DNA from: Neisseria mucosa
GTDB taxonomy: Bacteria > Pseudomonadota > Gammaproteobacteria > Burkholderiales > Neisseriaceae
Assembly: GCF_003044445.1 (NCBI RefSeq)
Contig: NZ_POWX01000001.1
Location: 62,001 to 126,000 of the forward strand
DNA: 64,000 nucleotides
Direction: 5' to 3'
This document shows positions 17,327 through 25,110 of this stretch, piece by piece. Position 1 is the stretch's first letter. Every line of letters starts with the position of its first letter. The translations under genes and the position numbers were made by a program. The notes below the pieces were generated by a model. It saw nothing but the letters and a program-made list of their open reading frames with translations, was not told the origin of the DNA and ran no database searches.

Positions 17327-18547
17327 ATGGCAGTCAACCTTATAGAAAAAACCGCAGACCAACTGCTGAACATCGACGGCATCCAACTCTTCACCGCCCG
17401 CGCAGGCATCAAACAAACCGACCGCGCCGACCTGACCCTGATGGTATTTTCCGGCGGCAACACCGTCGGTGCCGTCTTCACCACCAACCGCTTCTGCGCC
17501 GCCCCCGTCCACATCGCCAAATCACACCTCTTCGACGAAGACGGCGTGCGCGCCATCATCATCAACACCGGCAACGCCAACGCAGGCACAGGCGCGCAAG
17601 GCAGAATCGACGCCATCGAAACCTGCGCCGCCACCGCCGAACAAACCGGCTGCAAACCCTCCCAAGTCCTTCCCTTCTCCACAGGCGTCATCCTCGAACC
17701 ATTGCCCGTCGGCAAAATCGTCGCCGCCCTGCCCAAAATGCAGCCCGCAGACTGGGCAGACGCCGCACGCGCCATCATGACCACAGACACCGTGCCCAAA
17801 TCCGCCTCGCGCGAAGGCAGCGTCGGCGAAAAACACACCGTCCGCGCCACCGGCATCGCCAAAGGCTCCGGCATGATCCATCCCAACATGGCAACCATGC
17901 TCTCCTTCATCGCCACCGATGCCAAAGTTTCCCAACCCATCCTCCAGTTGATGACTCAAGAAATCGCCGACGAAACCTTCAACACCATCACCGTTGACGG
18001 CGACACCAGCACCAACGACAGCTTCGTCATCATCGCCACCGGCAAAAACAGCCAAAGCGAAATCGACAACATCGCCGATCCGCGCTACAAACAGCTCAAA
18101 GACCTGCTCGGCAGCCTCGCCCTCGAGCTTGCCCAAGCCATCGTCCGCGATGGCGAAGGCGCGACCAAATTCATCACCGTCCGCGTCGAAAACGCCAAAA
18201 CCCGCGACGAAGCCCGCCAAGCCGCCTACGCCGTCGCCCACTCGCCGCTGGTCAAAACCGCCTTCTTCGCCTCCGACCCCAACCTCGGCAGACTGCTCGC
18301 CGCCATCGGTTACGCAGGCATCGCCGATTTGGACACCGACACCGTCGAAATGTATCTGGACGAAGTATTGGTTGCCGAAAACGGCGGCCGCGCCGCAAGC
18401 TACACCGAAGAACAAGGGCAGGCAGTGATGGCGAAAGACGAAATCACCGTCCGCATCAAACTCCACCGCGGACAAGCCGCCGCCACCGTCTATACCTGCG
18501 ACCTGTCGCACGACTACGTCTCCATCAACGCCGACTACCGCTCGTAA
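17327..18547 (+). CDS. argJ: Bifunctional ornithine acetyltransferase/N-acetylglutamate synthase
   Basis: ArgJ transfers the acetyl group from N-acetylornithine to glutamate and, in bifunctional forms, also makes N-acetylglutamate from acetyl-CoA. The 406-residue protein is an autocleaving Ntn-type hydrolase; the cleavage site Ala-Thr is visible in KGSGMIHPNMATMLSFI (about residue 190), with the new N-terminal Thr as nucleophile. The oxyanion motif GNANAGTG lies near 84. An AAAGGAGC ribosome site precedes the ATG. Single gene, closed by a DUS hairpin. Confidence 0.96.
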   Translation: MAVNLIEKTADQLLNIDGIQLFTARAGIKQTDRADLTLMVFSGGNTVGAVFTTNRFCAAPVHIAKSHLFDEDGVRAIIINTGNANAGTGAQGRIDAIETCAATAEQTGCKPSQVLPFSTGVILEPLPVGKIVAALPKMQPADWADAARAIMTTDTVPKSASREGSVGEKHTVRATGIAKGSGMIHPNMATMLSFIATDAKVSQPILQLMTQEIADETFNTITVDGDTSTNDSFVIIATGKNSQSEIDNIADPRYKQLKDLLGSLALELAQAIVRDGEGATKFITVRVENAKTRDEARQAAYAVAHSPLVKTAFFASDPNLGRLLAAIGYAGIADLDTDTVEMYLDEVLVAENGGRAASYTEEQGQAVMAKDEITVRIKLHRGQAAATVYTCDLSHDYVSINADYRS

Positions 18548-18705
18548 GGACAGATTTTAAGTTTCGGTTTTCAGATGACCTTGTGCGTCAGTAAACTCAG
18601 TTTGTGGGCGCAGCCTGCACCACATCAATGGAAACACGATCGAAAAGAACGATATTTCCAGCAGTTTTCAACTGGTAGCGTGGGCTATGCCCGCGAAAAT
18701 ATAAA

Positions 18706-18744
18706 AGGTCGTCTGAAACCTGTGCGCAGGCTTTCAGATGACCT
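18706..18744 (+). terminator. Paired DUS terminator after argJ
   Basis: The left arm is AGGTCGTCTGAAA; the right arm has one change (CAGATGACC). It lies 160 nt past the argJ stop and is followed by a T-rich stretch. Confidence 0.5.
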
Positions 18745-18831
18745 TTGTTTTTTCAAAAAAACAACCCGTGGGCAAAGCCCACGCTACGGCCGGCTGTTTT
18801 GCAAACACCTGTTGCATAGGGCTTCCAGTGG

Positions 18832-18851
18832 ATTCCCGCCTGCGCGGGAAT
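18832..18851. repeat. dRS3-like palindrome
   Basis: ATTCCC, eight bases, GGGAAT: the form of the neisserial dRS3 repeat. Confidence 0.7.
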
Positions 18852-18925
18852 GACGGAATGTAATCTTTACCATCATCTCAGCGCGTGTATCGTCCGCAAA
18901 GCGTCTCCGCTGAAAAAATGCAAAA

Positions 18926-18964
18926 AGGTCGTCTGAAACCCTATTCCCAAGTTTCAGACGACCT
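18926..18964 (-). terminator. Paired DUS terminator after psi-like gene
   Basis: Two exact inverted AGGTCGTCTGAAA copies lie 16 nt past the stop at 18980, closing the tsaB-rimI operon. Confidence 0.7.
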
Positions 18965-18979
18965 TTGTTCCAATCAACC

Positions 18980-19819
18980 CTACAACACAGCCGCCGCTTT
19001 CTTCAGTACCTGCCAGGCATATGCCTTCAGGCGCGGTTGGCGCAGCAGGCGGGCGGGGTGCGGGATGGTGAAATACGGTATGCCGCCGCACAATTCGTCC
19101 ATGACCGCCATCATTTCTTTCTGTTCGAAAACCTGACCTAAAAACAATACCGCACGGGCTTGGGACGATTCCAATTCATGCTTCAGTGCAGGCAATTCGG
19201 CGTGGATTTGCGCTTCCGAGGGATGTGGGCTGAACACGGGAGCGGCTTTCACCCAACTGGTTTTGTGCGCCTGCTGCGGGCTGAGTCGGATGGCGGCGAG
19301 CATATTGTCCAGCAGGACGCCGGTTTCGCCGTGGAACAATTCGCCGTGCAGCGTATCTTCGGTCGAAGGGCAGATGCTGACCACCATCAGGTGCGCGGTT
19401 TTGACTGTGGCGGACAGGCGCGGGAGGTCGTCTGAATGGTGCGGAGCGGCAGGCAAATCTGCCGTGTTTTGGATGCTGCGGGTTTGTTTGTCCGCAGGCG
19501 TTTCCTGCTTGGGTTTCGCGTCGGGCTGACGGGCCGCTTCGACAGCCGCGGTTTGCTGGGATGGCATTTCGCGCTCGGGTACGTCCTGTTGGTTTCCGCC
19601 GTGTACGGCTGCCATTGCCGACAGACGCGCCTGATGCGCCCCTGCCGACAGAGTGCGTTCCTGACGGGGGATGGGAGTCTGAACCGACGCTGCCGCGGGT
19701 TTGGGCATAGCGGTTTTGGGAGCGGTCAAAGCAGCGGGAATGGTTTTTGCCCCGCGCTTGAGCCACATCGGCCCCAGTCCCAAGGCTTCGTGCAAATGGA
19801 GGTAACGGCTGCTTAACAT
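18980..19819 (-). CDS. Probable DNA polymerase III psi subunit (HolD-like), UDG-fold
   Basis: The 279-residue protein has three parts. Residues 1-25 (SSRYLHLHEALGLGPMWLKRG) resemble the N-terminal chi-binding peptide of psi. Residues about 30-135 are a Pro/Ala/Gln-rich linker. Residues about 140-279 resemble a type-4 uracil-DNA glycosylase domain (STEDTLHGELFHGETGVLLDNML, then FLGQVFEQ and IPHPARLLRQPRLKAYAW). The UDG catalytic GEAPG is replaced by SICPS and the iron-sulfur cysteines are absent, so glycosylase activity is unlikely. In E. coli holD is next to rimI, and P. aeruginosa psi is also enlarged and rimI-adjacent. Here the start overlaps the rimI stop by 7 nt. The psi assignment is inference; automated tools may call it UDG. 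Confidence 0.65.
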   Translation of the reverse strand: MLSSRYLHLHEALGLGPMWLKRGAKTIPAALTAPKTAMPKPAAASVQTPIPRQERTLSAGAHQARLSAMAAVHGGNQQDVPEREMPSQQTAAVEAARQPDAKPKQETPADKQTRSIQNTADLPAAPHHSDDLPRLSATVKTAHLMVVSICPSTEDTLHGELFHGETGVLLDNMLAAIRLSPQQAHKTSWVKAAPVFSPHPSEAQIHAELPALKHELESSQARAVLFLGQVFEQKEMMAVMDELCGGIPYFTIPHPARLLRQPRLKAYAWQVLKKAAAVL

Positions 19820-20256
19820 GGTTTTTCCATCAAAATTGCGTCTTCATATCCGCCCTCGGGCAGGGGGTAATAATTTTTCCGCCGGCCTGTTTCGATAAAA
19901 CCGTATTTGCGGTAGAGGCCGATGGCGGCGGCATTGCCTGCGCGAACTTCCAACAACAGGCGAGATACGCCTTGACTTGAGGTCGTCTGAAACCAATATG
20001 CCAAAAGTTTTGAGGCGATGCCTTGTAGGCGGTACACCGGGGCGGCGGCAATCAGGTGCAACTCGGACTCGCCGCAGATTTCGCGCCAGACGGCAAAACC
20101 GCAGATTTCGCCTCCGCGTTCGCAGACGCAAACGGTATCGGCAGGATTTGCTACCGCTTCGAGAAACTGCCGCTCCGACCAAGGCGAGGGATTGCCCGCC
20201 GCATCGATTGCGGTCAGGGCGGCACAGTCATCAGAGCTTGCTGGACGGATGTTCAT
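19813..20256 (-). CDS. rimI: Ribosomal protein S18 alanine N-acetyltransferase
   Basis: RimI is a GNAT acetyltransferase that acetylates the N-terminal alanine of ribosomal protein S18. The 147-residue sequence has the acetyl-CoA loop region (VYRLQGIASKLL, near residue 75), an LLLEVRAGNAAAIGLYRKYGFIETGRRKNYY block typical of RimI, and a C-terminal DAILMEKP. It overlaps tsaB by 4 nt (ATGA) and the next gene by 7 nt, so the three are one operon. Confidence 0.94.
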   Translation of the reverse strand: MNIRPASSDDCAALTAIDAAGNPSPWSERQFLEAVANPADTVCVCERGGEICGFAVWREICGESELHLIAAAPVYRLQGIASKLLAYWFQTTSSQGVSRLLLEVRAGNAAAIGLYRKYGFIETGRRKNYYPLPEGGYEDAILMEKPC

Positions 20257-20930
20257 GGTTTCGCCTTCCTTTCCGCCTGCTCTTTCGCCGTCAGGGCGAT
20301 CTTGTCGCGGACGTATAACAATTCGGCATGTGCGGCGTCTGCCGCCGGATAACGCCCGCTCAGTGCCAGCTCGAGAAAATCGGCGGCAGTCGGCATGGAC
20401 GGCATGCCGTCGAAAGGCGGCTTGTCAGCCAAGGCAAAGGCGTTGCCCACACCCGCTCCGAAGGTTTGTCCTTGCGGCAAAACGATTTCCGAAGCCTTGC
20501 CGACATGATAATCGCCCAAACGCGTATGGGATTGCGTGTCAAACCACGCATAAAACACTTCGCCCATACGCGCATCGGTCGCCGCCAATACGCAAGGGCA
20601 GTCGGGAACCAGATAAGCCGCCGCATCCAAACTCGGCACGCCGATAACGGGTGTGTCGAAAGGGGTTGCCAAACCCTGCACGACACCCGCCCCGATACGC
20701 AATCCGGTGAACGCGCCCGGTCCTTGCGCATAAACGATGCCGCCCAAATCCGACGCGCCTATACCCGCCTGTTCGAACAACACGCAAATCTGCGGCAGGA
20801 TGAGTTCTGACTGGCGCGTACCGACGTTTTCATGATACAGGCGCACCTCGCCGTCCGCACGCAAAGCGAGTGAGAGAAAAGAGGTACCGGTATCGACGGC
20901 AAGAATGGGACGTGAAATATCGATGAGCAT
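20253..20930 (-). CDS. tsaB: tRNA threonylcarbamoyladenosine biosynthesis protein TsaB
   Basis: TsaB is the inactive ASKHA-fold partner of TsaD in making t6A37 of ANN-decoding tRNAs. The 225-residue protein has the N-terminal phosphate-like loop ILAVDTGTSFLSLAL, the GGIVYAQGPGAFTGLRIG motif near residue 64 and the typical PSLDAAAYL segment. It is the first gene of the tsaB-rimI-psi-like operon and overlaps rimI. Its divergent neighbour is gluQRS. Confidence 0.95.
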   Translation of the reverse strand: MLIDISRPILAVDTGTSFLSLALRADGEVRLYHENVGTRQSELILPQICVLFEQAGIGASDLGGIVYAQGPGAFTGLRIGAGVVQGLATPFDTPVIGVPSLDAAAYLVPDCPCVLAATDARMGEVFYAWFDTQSHTRLGDYHVGKASEIVLPQGQTFGAGVGNAFALADKPPFDGMPSMPTAADFLELALSGRYPAADAAHAELLYVRDKIALTAKEQAERKAKP

Positions 20931-21121
20931 GGAATCTGTCCGTAATGTGTTGAAACGGCATTATAACATTGCCCGCAGAAGCAGTTGCTTGGTATAGTTT
21001 GCCCGTTTTCAGACGACCCATCCCCAAAGGTCGTCTGAAAACCCTGCCGCAACGCAGTCAAAACGGACACGGCAAGTCCCACCCAAACCGATTCCCAACA
21101 ACCCGCTCCAATCCCAAAACC

Positions 21122-22027
21122 ATGACGGCACTCCTACCAACCGACTATATCGGACGCTTCGCCCCCAGCCCCACCGGCCTGCTCCACATCGGCTCGCTGC
21201 TGACCGCGCTTGCATCCTACGCCGATGCGCGCGCAAACCGGGGCAAATGGCTGGTCCGTATGGAAGACCTCGACCCGCCGCGCGAAATGCCCGGTGCCGC
21301 CGCGCATATCCTGCACACGCTCGAAGCCTTCGGTTTCGAATGGGACGGCGAAGTCGTTTGGCAGAGCCGCCGCCATTCGCTGTACAGAGACGCCTTGGGT
21401 CGTCTGAAAGAAAAAGGCCTGCTCTATCCCTGTTATTGCAGCCGCAAAGACTGGCAGGCGGCCGCCGCCCAAGGTGCCGACGGATTCGTTTACAACGGAC
21501 GCTGCCGCCGCCCCGAAGACCGCCCGCACACCGACAAACCGCCCGCATGGCGCATCCGCGTCAACGACGAAACCATCGGTTTTGACGACGGTATAGTCGG
21601 ACATTACGCCCAAAACCTCGCCCGCGACATCGGCGACTTCGTCCTCTTGCGTGCCGACGGATTTTGGGCGTACCAGCTTGCCGTCGTTGCCGACGATGCC
21701 GACCAAGGCATCACACACATCGTGCGCGGGCAAGACCTGCTCGTTTCTACCCCGCGCCAAATCTACCTGCAACGCTGCCTCGGCTTCGCTACTCCGCATT
21801 ACGCCCATCTCCCGCTTTTGGTCAACAAACACGGGCAGAAATGGTCAAAGCAGACGCTTGCCCCCGCCTTGGACGAAAACCATAAAGAACAATTGCTCCG
21901 CCAAGTCCTGCAATACCTCAACCTTCCGCCCGCACCCGAAGTTTCCCGCCCGCAGGCACTTTTATCTTGGGCGATAGAACACTGGCAGCCGCATAAAATA
22001 CCGATACATGATATAGTTACGGAGTAG
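21122..22027 (+). CDS. gluQRS: Glutamyl-queuosine tRNA(Asp) synthetase
   Basis: GluQRS activates glutamate and attaches it to queuosine at the wobble base of tRNA-Asp. The 301-residue protein is the catalytic half of a glutamyl-tRNA synthetase without the anticodon-binding domain. It has the HIGH-type motif (RFAPSPTGLLHIGS, 12-25), a CYC and later C zinc-knuckle (YPCYCSRKD to NGRC, about 100-125) and a KMSKS-like GQKWSKQT near 240. The ATG at 21122 begins the conserved N-terminus; the longer upstream frame runs through a DUS pair and is rejected. Confidence 0.95.
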   Translation: MTALLPTDYIGRFAPSPTGLLHIGSLLTALASYADARANRGKWLVRMEDLDPPREMPGAAAHILHTLEAFGFEWDGEVVWQSRRHSLYRDALGRLKEKGLLYPCYCSRKDWQAAAAQGADGFVYNGRCRRPEDRPHTDKPPAWRIRVNDETIGFDDGIVGHYAQNLARDIGDFVLLRADGFWAYQLAVVADDADQGITHIVRGQDLLVSTPRQIYLQRCLGFATPHYAHLPLLVNKHGQKWSKQTLAPALDENHKEQLLRQVLQYLNLPPAPEVSRPQALLSWAIEHWQPHKIPIHDIVTE

Positions 22028-22115
22028 ATTGGCGAGATTGCAACAAATTACTCGAGATATTATTCGAATGTAATTATTTTTTTACATAACACGCACATTA
22101 ATACTTCATATTTAC

Positions 22116-22121
22116 TATAAT
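22116..22121 (+). promoter_or_regulatory. Possible -10 box upstream of response regulator
   Basis: An exact TATAAT lies 90 nt before the start, in an AT-rich stretch. No good -35 is visible at normal spacing, so this is tentative. Confidence 0.3.
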
Positions 22122-22211
22122 CGCCGTAACCAAATGCATAACGGGAAGACGGCCATCCGTGCCGACTTTTCACCCGACAGTCAAACTTAAAAATAACAAA
22201 AGAAAATCATT

Positions 22212-22940
22212 ATGTTAAGTGTCATTATTGTTGAAGACGAAGTGCTCGCCGCAGAACGCCTGCGCATCTTGCTGGAAGAGTGCAACGTCGTCATCCTCAA
22301 CGTATTCCACCACGCTCAGCCCGCTTTGGACTGGTTGAGTATGCACGAAGTCGATATCGTATTTGCCGACATCGGACTGCCCGAAATTACCGGACTCGAG
22401 CTGGTCGAACGCATCAAGCGTGTCGCCAAACGCCAGCCCGAAATCATCTTCACCACCGCCTACGAAGAACATGCCTTGCGCGCCTTCGAACTGGCGGCAG
22501 CCGACTACCTGCTCAAACCCATCCGCTCAACCCGCCTACAAGCGGCATTGGACCGGGTCAGCGAAAAATACCGCGAAAAAGCCGACGACTTTACCCATTT
22601 CCAAGTCTTCAGCCGCGACCGCATGATCGAAATCCCGTGGCAGCAGGCGCGTTATCTGATGGCGGAACACAAAACCGTCTTTCTGGTTACCGGCGACAGA
22701 CAAAGCTACGAACTGCCCAAAACCTTGGTCTACTGGGAAGAATTGTTGGGCGAAAAAATCATCCGTCTCCACCGCAACGCCCTCGCCTTCCGCCACACAT
22801 TAGACTACCTGATACGGTTGGACGACGACGATGACAGCGATTCCGCCTGGGGCGCGCAGATATTGGACATCCCCAAACCCCTGCCCGTCAGCCGCCGCCA
22901 GCTTTCCGCCATCCGCAAAATCCTCAAAAGCAAGGTGTAG
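22212..22940 (+). CDS. LytTR-family response regulator (AlgR/LytR type)
   Basis: The 242-residue regulator has an N-terminal receiver domain (about 1-115) with the acidic pair ED at 8-9, phosphoacceptor Asp53 in VFADIGLPE, conserved Thr in FTTAY (about 81-82) and Lys102 in LLKP. The C-terminal half (about 135-242) is a LytTR DNA-binding domain, recognisable from the KTVFLV strand, the ELPKTLVYWEELL helix and IIRLHRNALAFRHTLDYL. No histidine kinase is adjacent. It is monocistronic and closed by a good intrinsic terminator. Targets are unknown. Confidence 0.92.
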   Translation: MLSVIIVEDEVLAAERLRILLEECNVVILNVFHHAQPALDWLSMHEVDIVFADIGLPEITGLELVERIKRVAKRQPEIIFTTAYEEHALRAFELAAADYLLKPIRSTRLQAALDRVSEKYREKADDFTHFQVFSRDRMIEIPWQQARYLMAEHKTVFLVTGDRQSYELPKTLVYWEELLGEKIIRLHRNALAFRHTLDYLIRLDDDDDSDSAWGAQILDIPKPLPVSRRQLSAIRKILKSKV

Positions 22941-22957
22941 ATTTGCCGATAAACCCC

Positions 22958-22990
22958 AAACCCTGCCTTTCATGCGCAGGGTTTTGTTTT
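22958..22990 (+). terminator. Terminator after response regulator gene
   Basis: AAACCCTGC pairs with GCAGGGTTT and is followed by TTGTTTTT, 18 nt past the stop. Confidence 0.8.
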
Positions 22991-23361
22991 TCGGGTTCAA
23001 CCTGCTGTTCATCAGGTGCATTAAAGTAAAAAAAATCGCAAGCCAAAATGAAAACAGGACATTTGTCAGCCACCTTTGCCGACTGCGCAGGAATGACGGC
23101 ATTATCAGATCATCCTTTAGGACTTGGCGACAAATAATCGCCGCCCGTCATCGAATCCCACGCTAGACAGGGAATAGGAAAAGTTCGCCTCTTCGGCAAA
23201 CAAGGTCGTCTGAAAACAAATGCCGCTGGTTGTGTTCAACCTGAAGCCGTTTTCAGACGACCTTTTATCTGGTTTGGAAAGCCGGCGTATTAAATTTAAA
23301 TCAGAGCGGGCAGTGCAGTGCCGTACGGGTTTGCACTTAACCCATACCCCCTTCAAAACAA
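22991..23361. other. Spacer between convergent regulator and fba genes
   Basis: There is no gene. It includes a widely spaced inverted DUS pair at about 23203-23263 and otherwise AT-rich sequence with a partial dRS3-like segment near 23091. Confidence 0.55.
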
Positions 23362-23388
23362 AACGGGCGGCTTGGATGGCCGCCCGTT
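23362..23388 (-). terminator. Terminator after fba
   Basis: A stem AACGGGCGG/CCGCCCGTT is followed on the minus strand by TTTGTTTTG, 16 nt past the fba stop. Confidence 0.75.
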
Positions 23389-23403
23389 GGATTGTCCCGT
23401 TGT

Positions 23404-24468
23404 TTATTTGATGATTTGGTTCAGCTCGCCTTTGGCGTAGCGGTTTGCCATTTTTTCAAGGGAAACGGGTTTGATTTTGCCTGCCTGCCCTTCGCAGCCG
23501 AATGCGAGGTAACGGTCGAGACAGATTTGTTTCATGGCTTCGACGGTTTTGCTCAGGTATTTGCGCGGGTCGAATTCGGACGGGTTTTCTGCCATGAAGC
23601 GGCGGATGGCGCCGGTGGAGGCGAGGCGCAGGTCGGTGTCAATATTGACTTTGCGCACGCCGTGTTTGATGCCTTCGACGATTTCTTCTACGGGTACGCC
23701 GTAGGTTTCGCCGATTTTGCCGCCGTATTCGTTGATGACTTTCAGCCATTCTTGCGGAACGGAGCTGGAGCCGTGCATGACGATGTGGGTGTTGGGCAGG
23801 GCTTGGTGGATTTCTTTGATGCGGTCGATGCGCAATACGTCGCCGGTGGGCGGACGGGTGAATTTGTACGCGCCGTGGCTGGTGCCGACGGCGATGGCGA
23901 GCGCGTCCACGCCGGTGTCTTTGACGAAGCGTACGGCATCTTCGACGCTGGTCAGCATTTGATCGTGGGAGAGTTTGCCTGCCGCGCCTACGCCGTCTTC
24001 TTCGCCGGCTTCGCCGGTTTCGAGGTTGCCCAAGACGCCGATTTCGCCTTCGACGGATACGCCGCAGGCGTGGGAGAAGTTAACGACGGTACGGGTGGCG
24101 TTGACGTTGTATTCATAGGTGGACGGGGTTTTGCCGTCTTCGAGCAGCGAGCCGTCCATCATGACGGAGGAGAAGCCCAGTTGGATGGAGCGTTGGCACA
24201 CGTCGGGCGATGCGCCGTGGTCTTGGTGCATGACGACGGGGATGTGCGGGAATTCTTCGACGGCCGCCAAAATCAGGTGGCGTAAAAACGGCGCGCCTGC
24301 ATATTTGCGCGCGCCGGCGGATGCTTGAACGATAACGGGAGCGTTGACTTGGTCTGCGGCTTCCATGATGGCGCGCATTTGTTCGAGGTTGTTGACGTTG
24401 AATGCGGGCAGGCCGTAGCTGTTTTCGGCGGCATGGTCGAGCAGTTGGCGCATGGATACGAGTGCCAT
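23404..24468 (-). CDS. fba: Fructose-bisphosphate aldolase, class II
   Basis: This zinc enzyme interconverts fructose-1,6-bisphosphate with dihydroxyacetone phosphate and glyceraldehyde-3-phosphate. The 354-residue CbbA-type (class IIB) sequence has PAFNVNN at 21-27, the metal and catalytic segment VVMHQDHGASPD near 78, VEGEIGVLGNLETG near 140 and the phosphate-binding VMHGSSSVPQEW and NIDTD loops. The AAGGAG-like site precedes the ATG. In Neisseria the enzyme is glycolytic/gluconeogenic, and surface forms have been described in meningococcus. Confidence 0.96.
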   Translation of the reverse strand: MALVSMRQLLDHAAENSYGLPAFNVNNLEQMRAIMEAADQVNAPVIVQASAGARKYAGAPFLRHLILAAVEEFPHIPVVMHQDHGASPDVCQRSIQLGFSSVMMDGSLLEDGKTPSTYEYNVNATRTVVNFSHACGVSVEGEIGVLGNLETGEAGEEDGVGAAGKLSHDQMLTSVEDAVRFVKDTGVDALAIAVGTSHGAYKFTRPPTGDVLRIDRIKEIHQALPNTHIVMHGSSSVPQEWLKVINEYGGKIGETYGVPVEEIVEGIKHGVRKVNIDTDLRLASTGAIRRFMAENPSEFDPRKYLSKTVEAMKQICLDRYLAFGCEGQAGKIKPVSLEKMANRYAKGELNQIIK

Positions 24469-24679
24469 TTAAATCTCCTTGGTGAGGTAGCGGGATGGTG
24501 ATGTGGGAAATTATAATGTTTTTCTTATTAAAAAACTACACAGGGCTACATCAGTTTTATATATTAATGAGATTTTGGGCAACTGCGGCGGGCAAACGGT
24601 GCGGTCGGTATTTGTCTGACATGGTTTATAATAACGGTTTGTTTTCGGGGTCGTCTGAAACGGCGGCGGGAGGTGTGTG

Positions 24680-25108
24680 ATGGCTAAGTTGGCAGTGGCG
24701 GATGTGGATGCGGTGTTGTTTCAGACGACCTTGCGCGTGCAGGTGGGCGATGTGAATTACGGCGGCCATCTGGCGAACGATGCCGTTTTGCGCTTGTGCC
24801 ATGAAGTGCGGATGCGTTGGCTGGCGGATTTGGGCTGGAGCGAAACGGACGCGGGCGGCGCGGGGCTGATTATGGCGGACGCGGCGGTGCAATATTTGGC
24901 GCAAGGCTTTTACGGCGATGAACTGTCGGCGGAAATGGGCGTCGAGGATATCGGCAAGGGCGGGTTTGCGCTGTTGTTCCTCCTGACGCGTATTGCGGAC
25001 GGCAAGGTGCTGGCGCGGGTGCGCACGGGCATGGTGTGTTTCGATTATGCGCGCCAAAAAGTGTGCCGATTGCCGGAGGCTTTGAAAACCGTGTTGGAGG
25101 TCGCCTGA
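24680..25108 (+). CDS. Hotdog-fold acyl-CoA thioesterase
   Basis: The 142-residue protein has the 4-hydroxybenzoyl-CoA thioesterase-like hotdog layout: LRVQVGDVNYGGHLANDAVLRLCHEVRMRWL near the N-terminus, replacing the usual YxDTDxxGHV by a DVNYGGHL form, then VQYLAQGFYGDEL and a C-terminal ARVRTGMVCFDY strand. GGGAGG lies six nt before the ATG; a GTG one codon earlier is possible. A DUS lies in the coding sequence. xerC follows after 2 nt, so the two are co-transcribed. The substrate is unknown. Confidence 0.85.
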   Translation: MAKLAVADVDAVLFQTTLRVQVGDVNYGGHLANDAVLRLCHEVRMRWLADLGWSETDAGGAGLIMADAAVQYLAQGFYGDELSAEMGVEDIGKGGFALLFLLTRIADGKVLARVRTGMVCFDYARQKVCRLPEALKTVLEVA

Positions 25109-25110
25109 AA

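Larger units (their letters stand above)
18548..18979. other. Repeat-rich spacer, argJ to psi-like gene
   Basis: There is no gene. The stretch holds two DUS hairpins, two copies of a GTGGGC-type palindrome (about 18676-18697 and 18768-18788) in inverted orientation around the first hairpin, and one dRS3-like palindrome. The same mix recurs after gyrB and after rpiB. Confidence 0.7.

Noticed and set aside
17522..18511. Long minus-strand frame opposite argJ
   Set aside because: A Gly/Asp/Val-rich shadow of a GC-rich gene, fully inside argJ, without its own start signals.
18980..19819. Active uracil-DNA glycosylase
   Set aside because: The catalytic GEAPG-type motif and the four iron-sulfur cysteines are not present.
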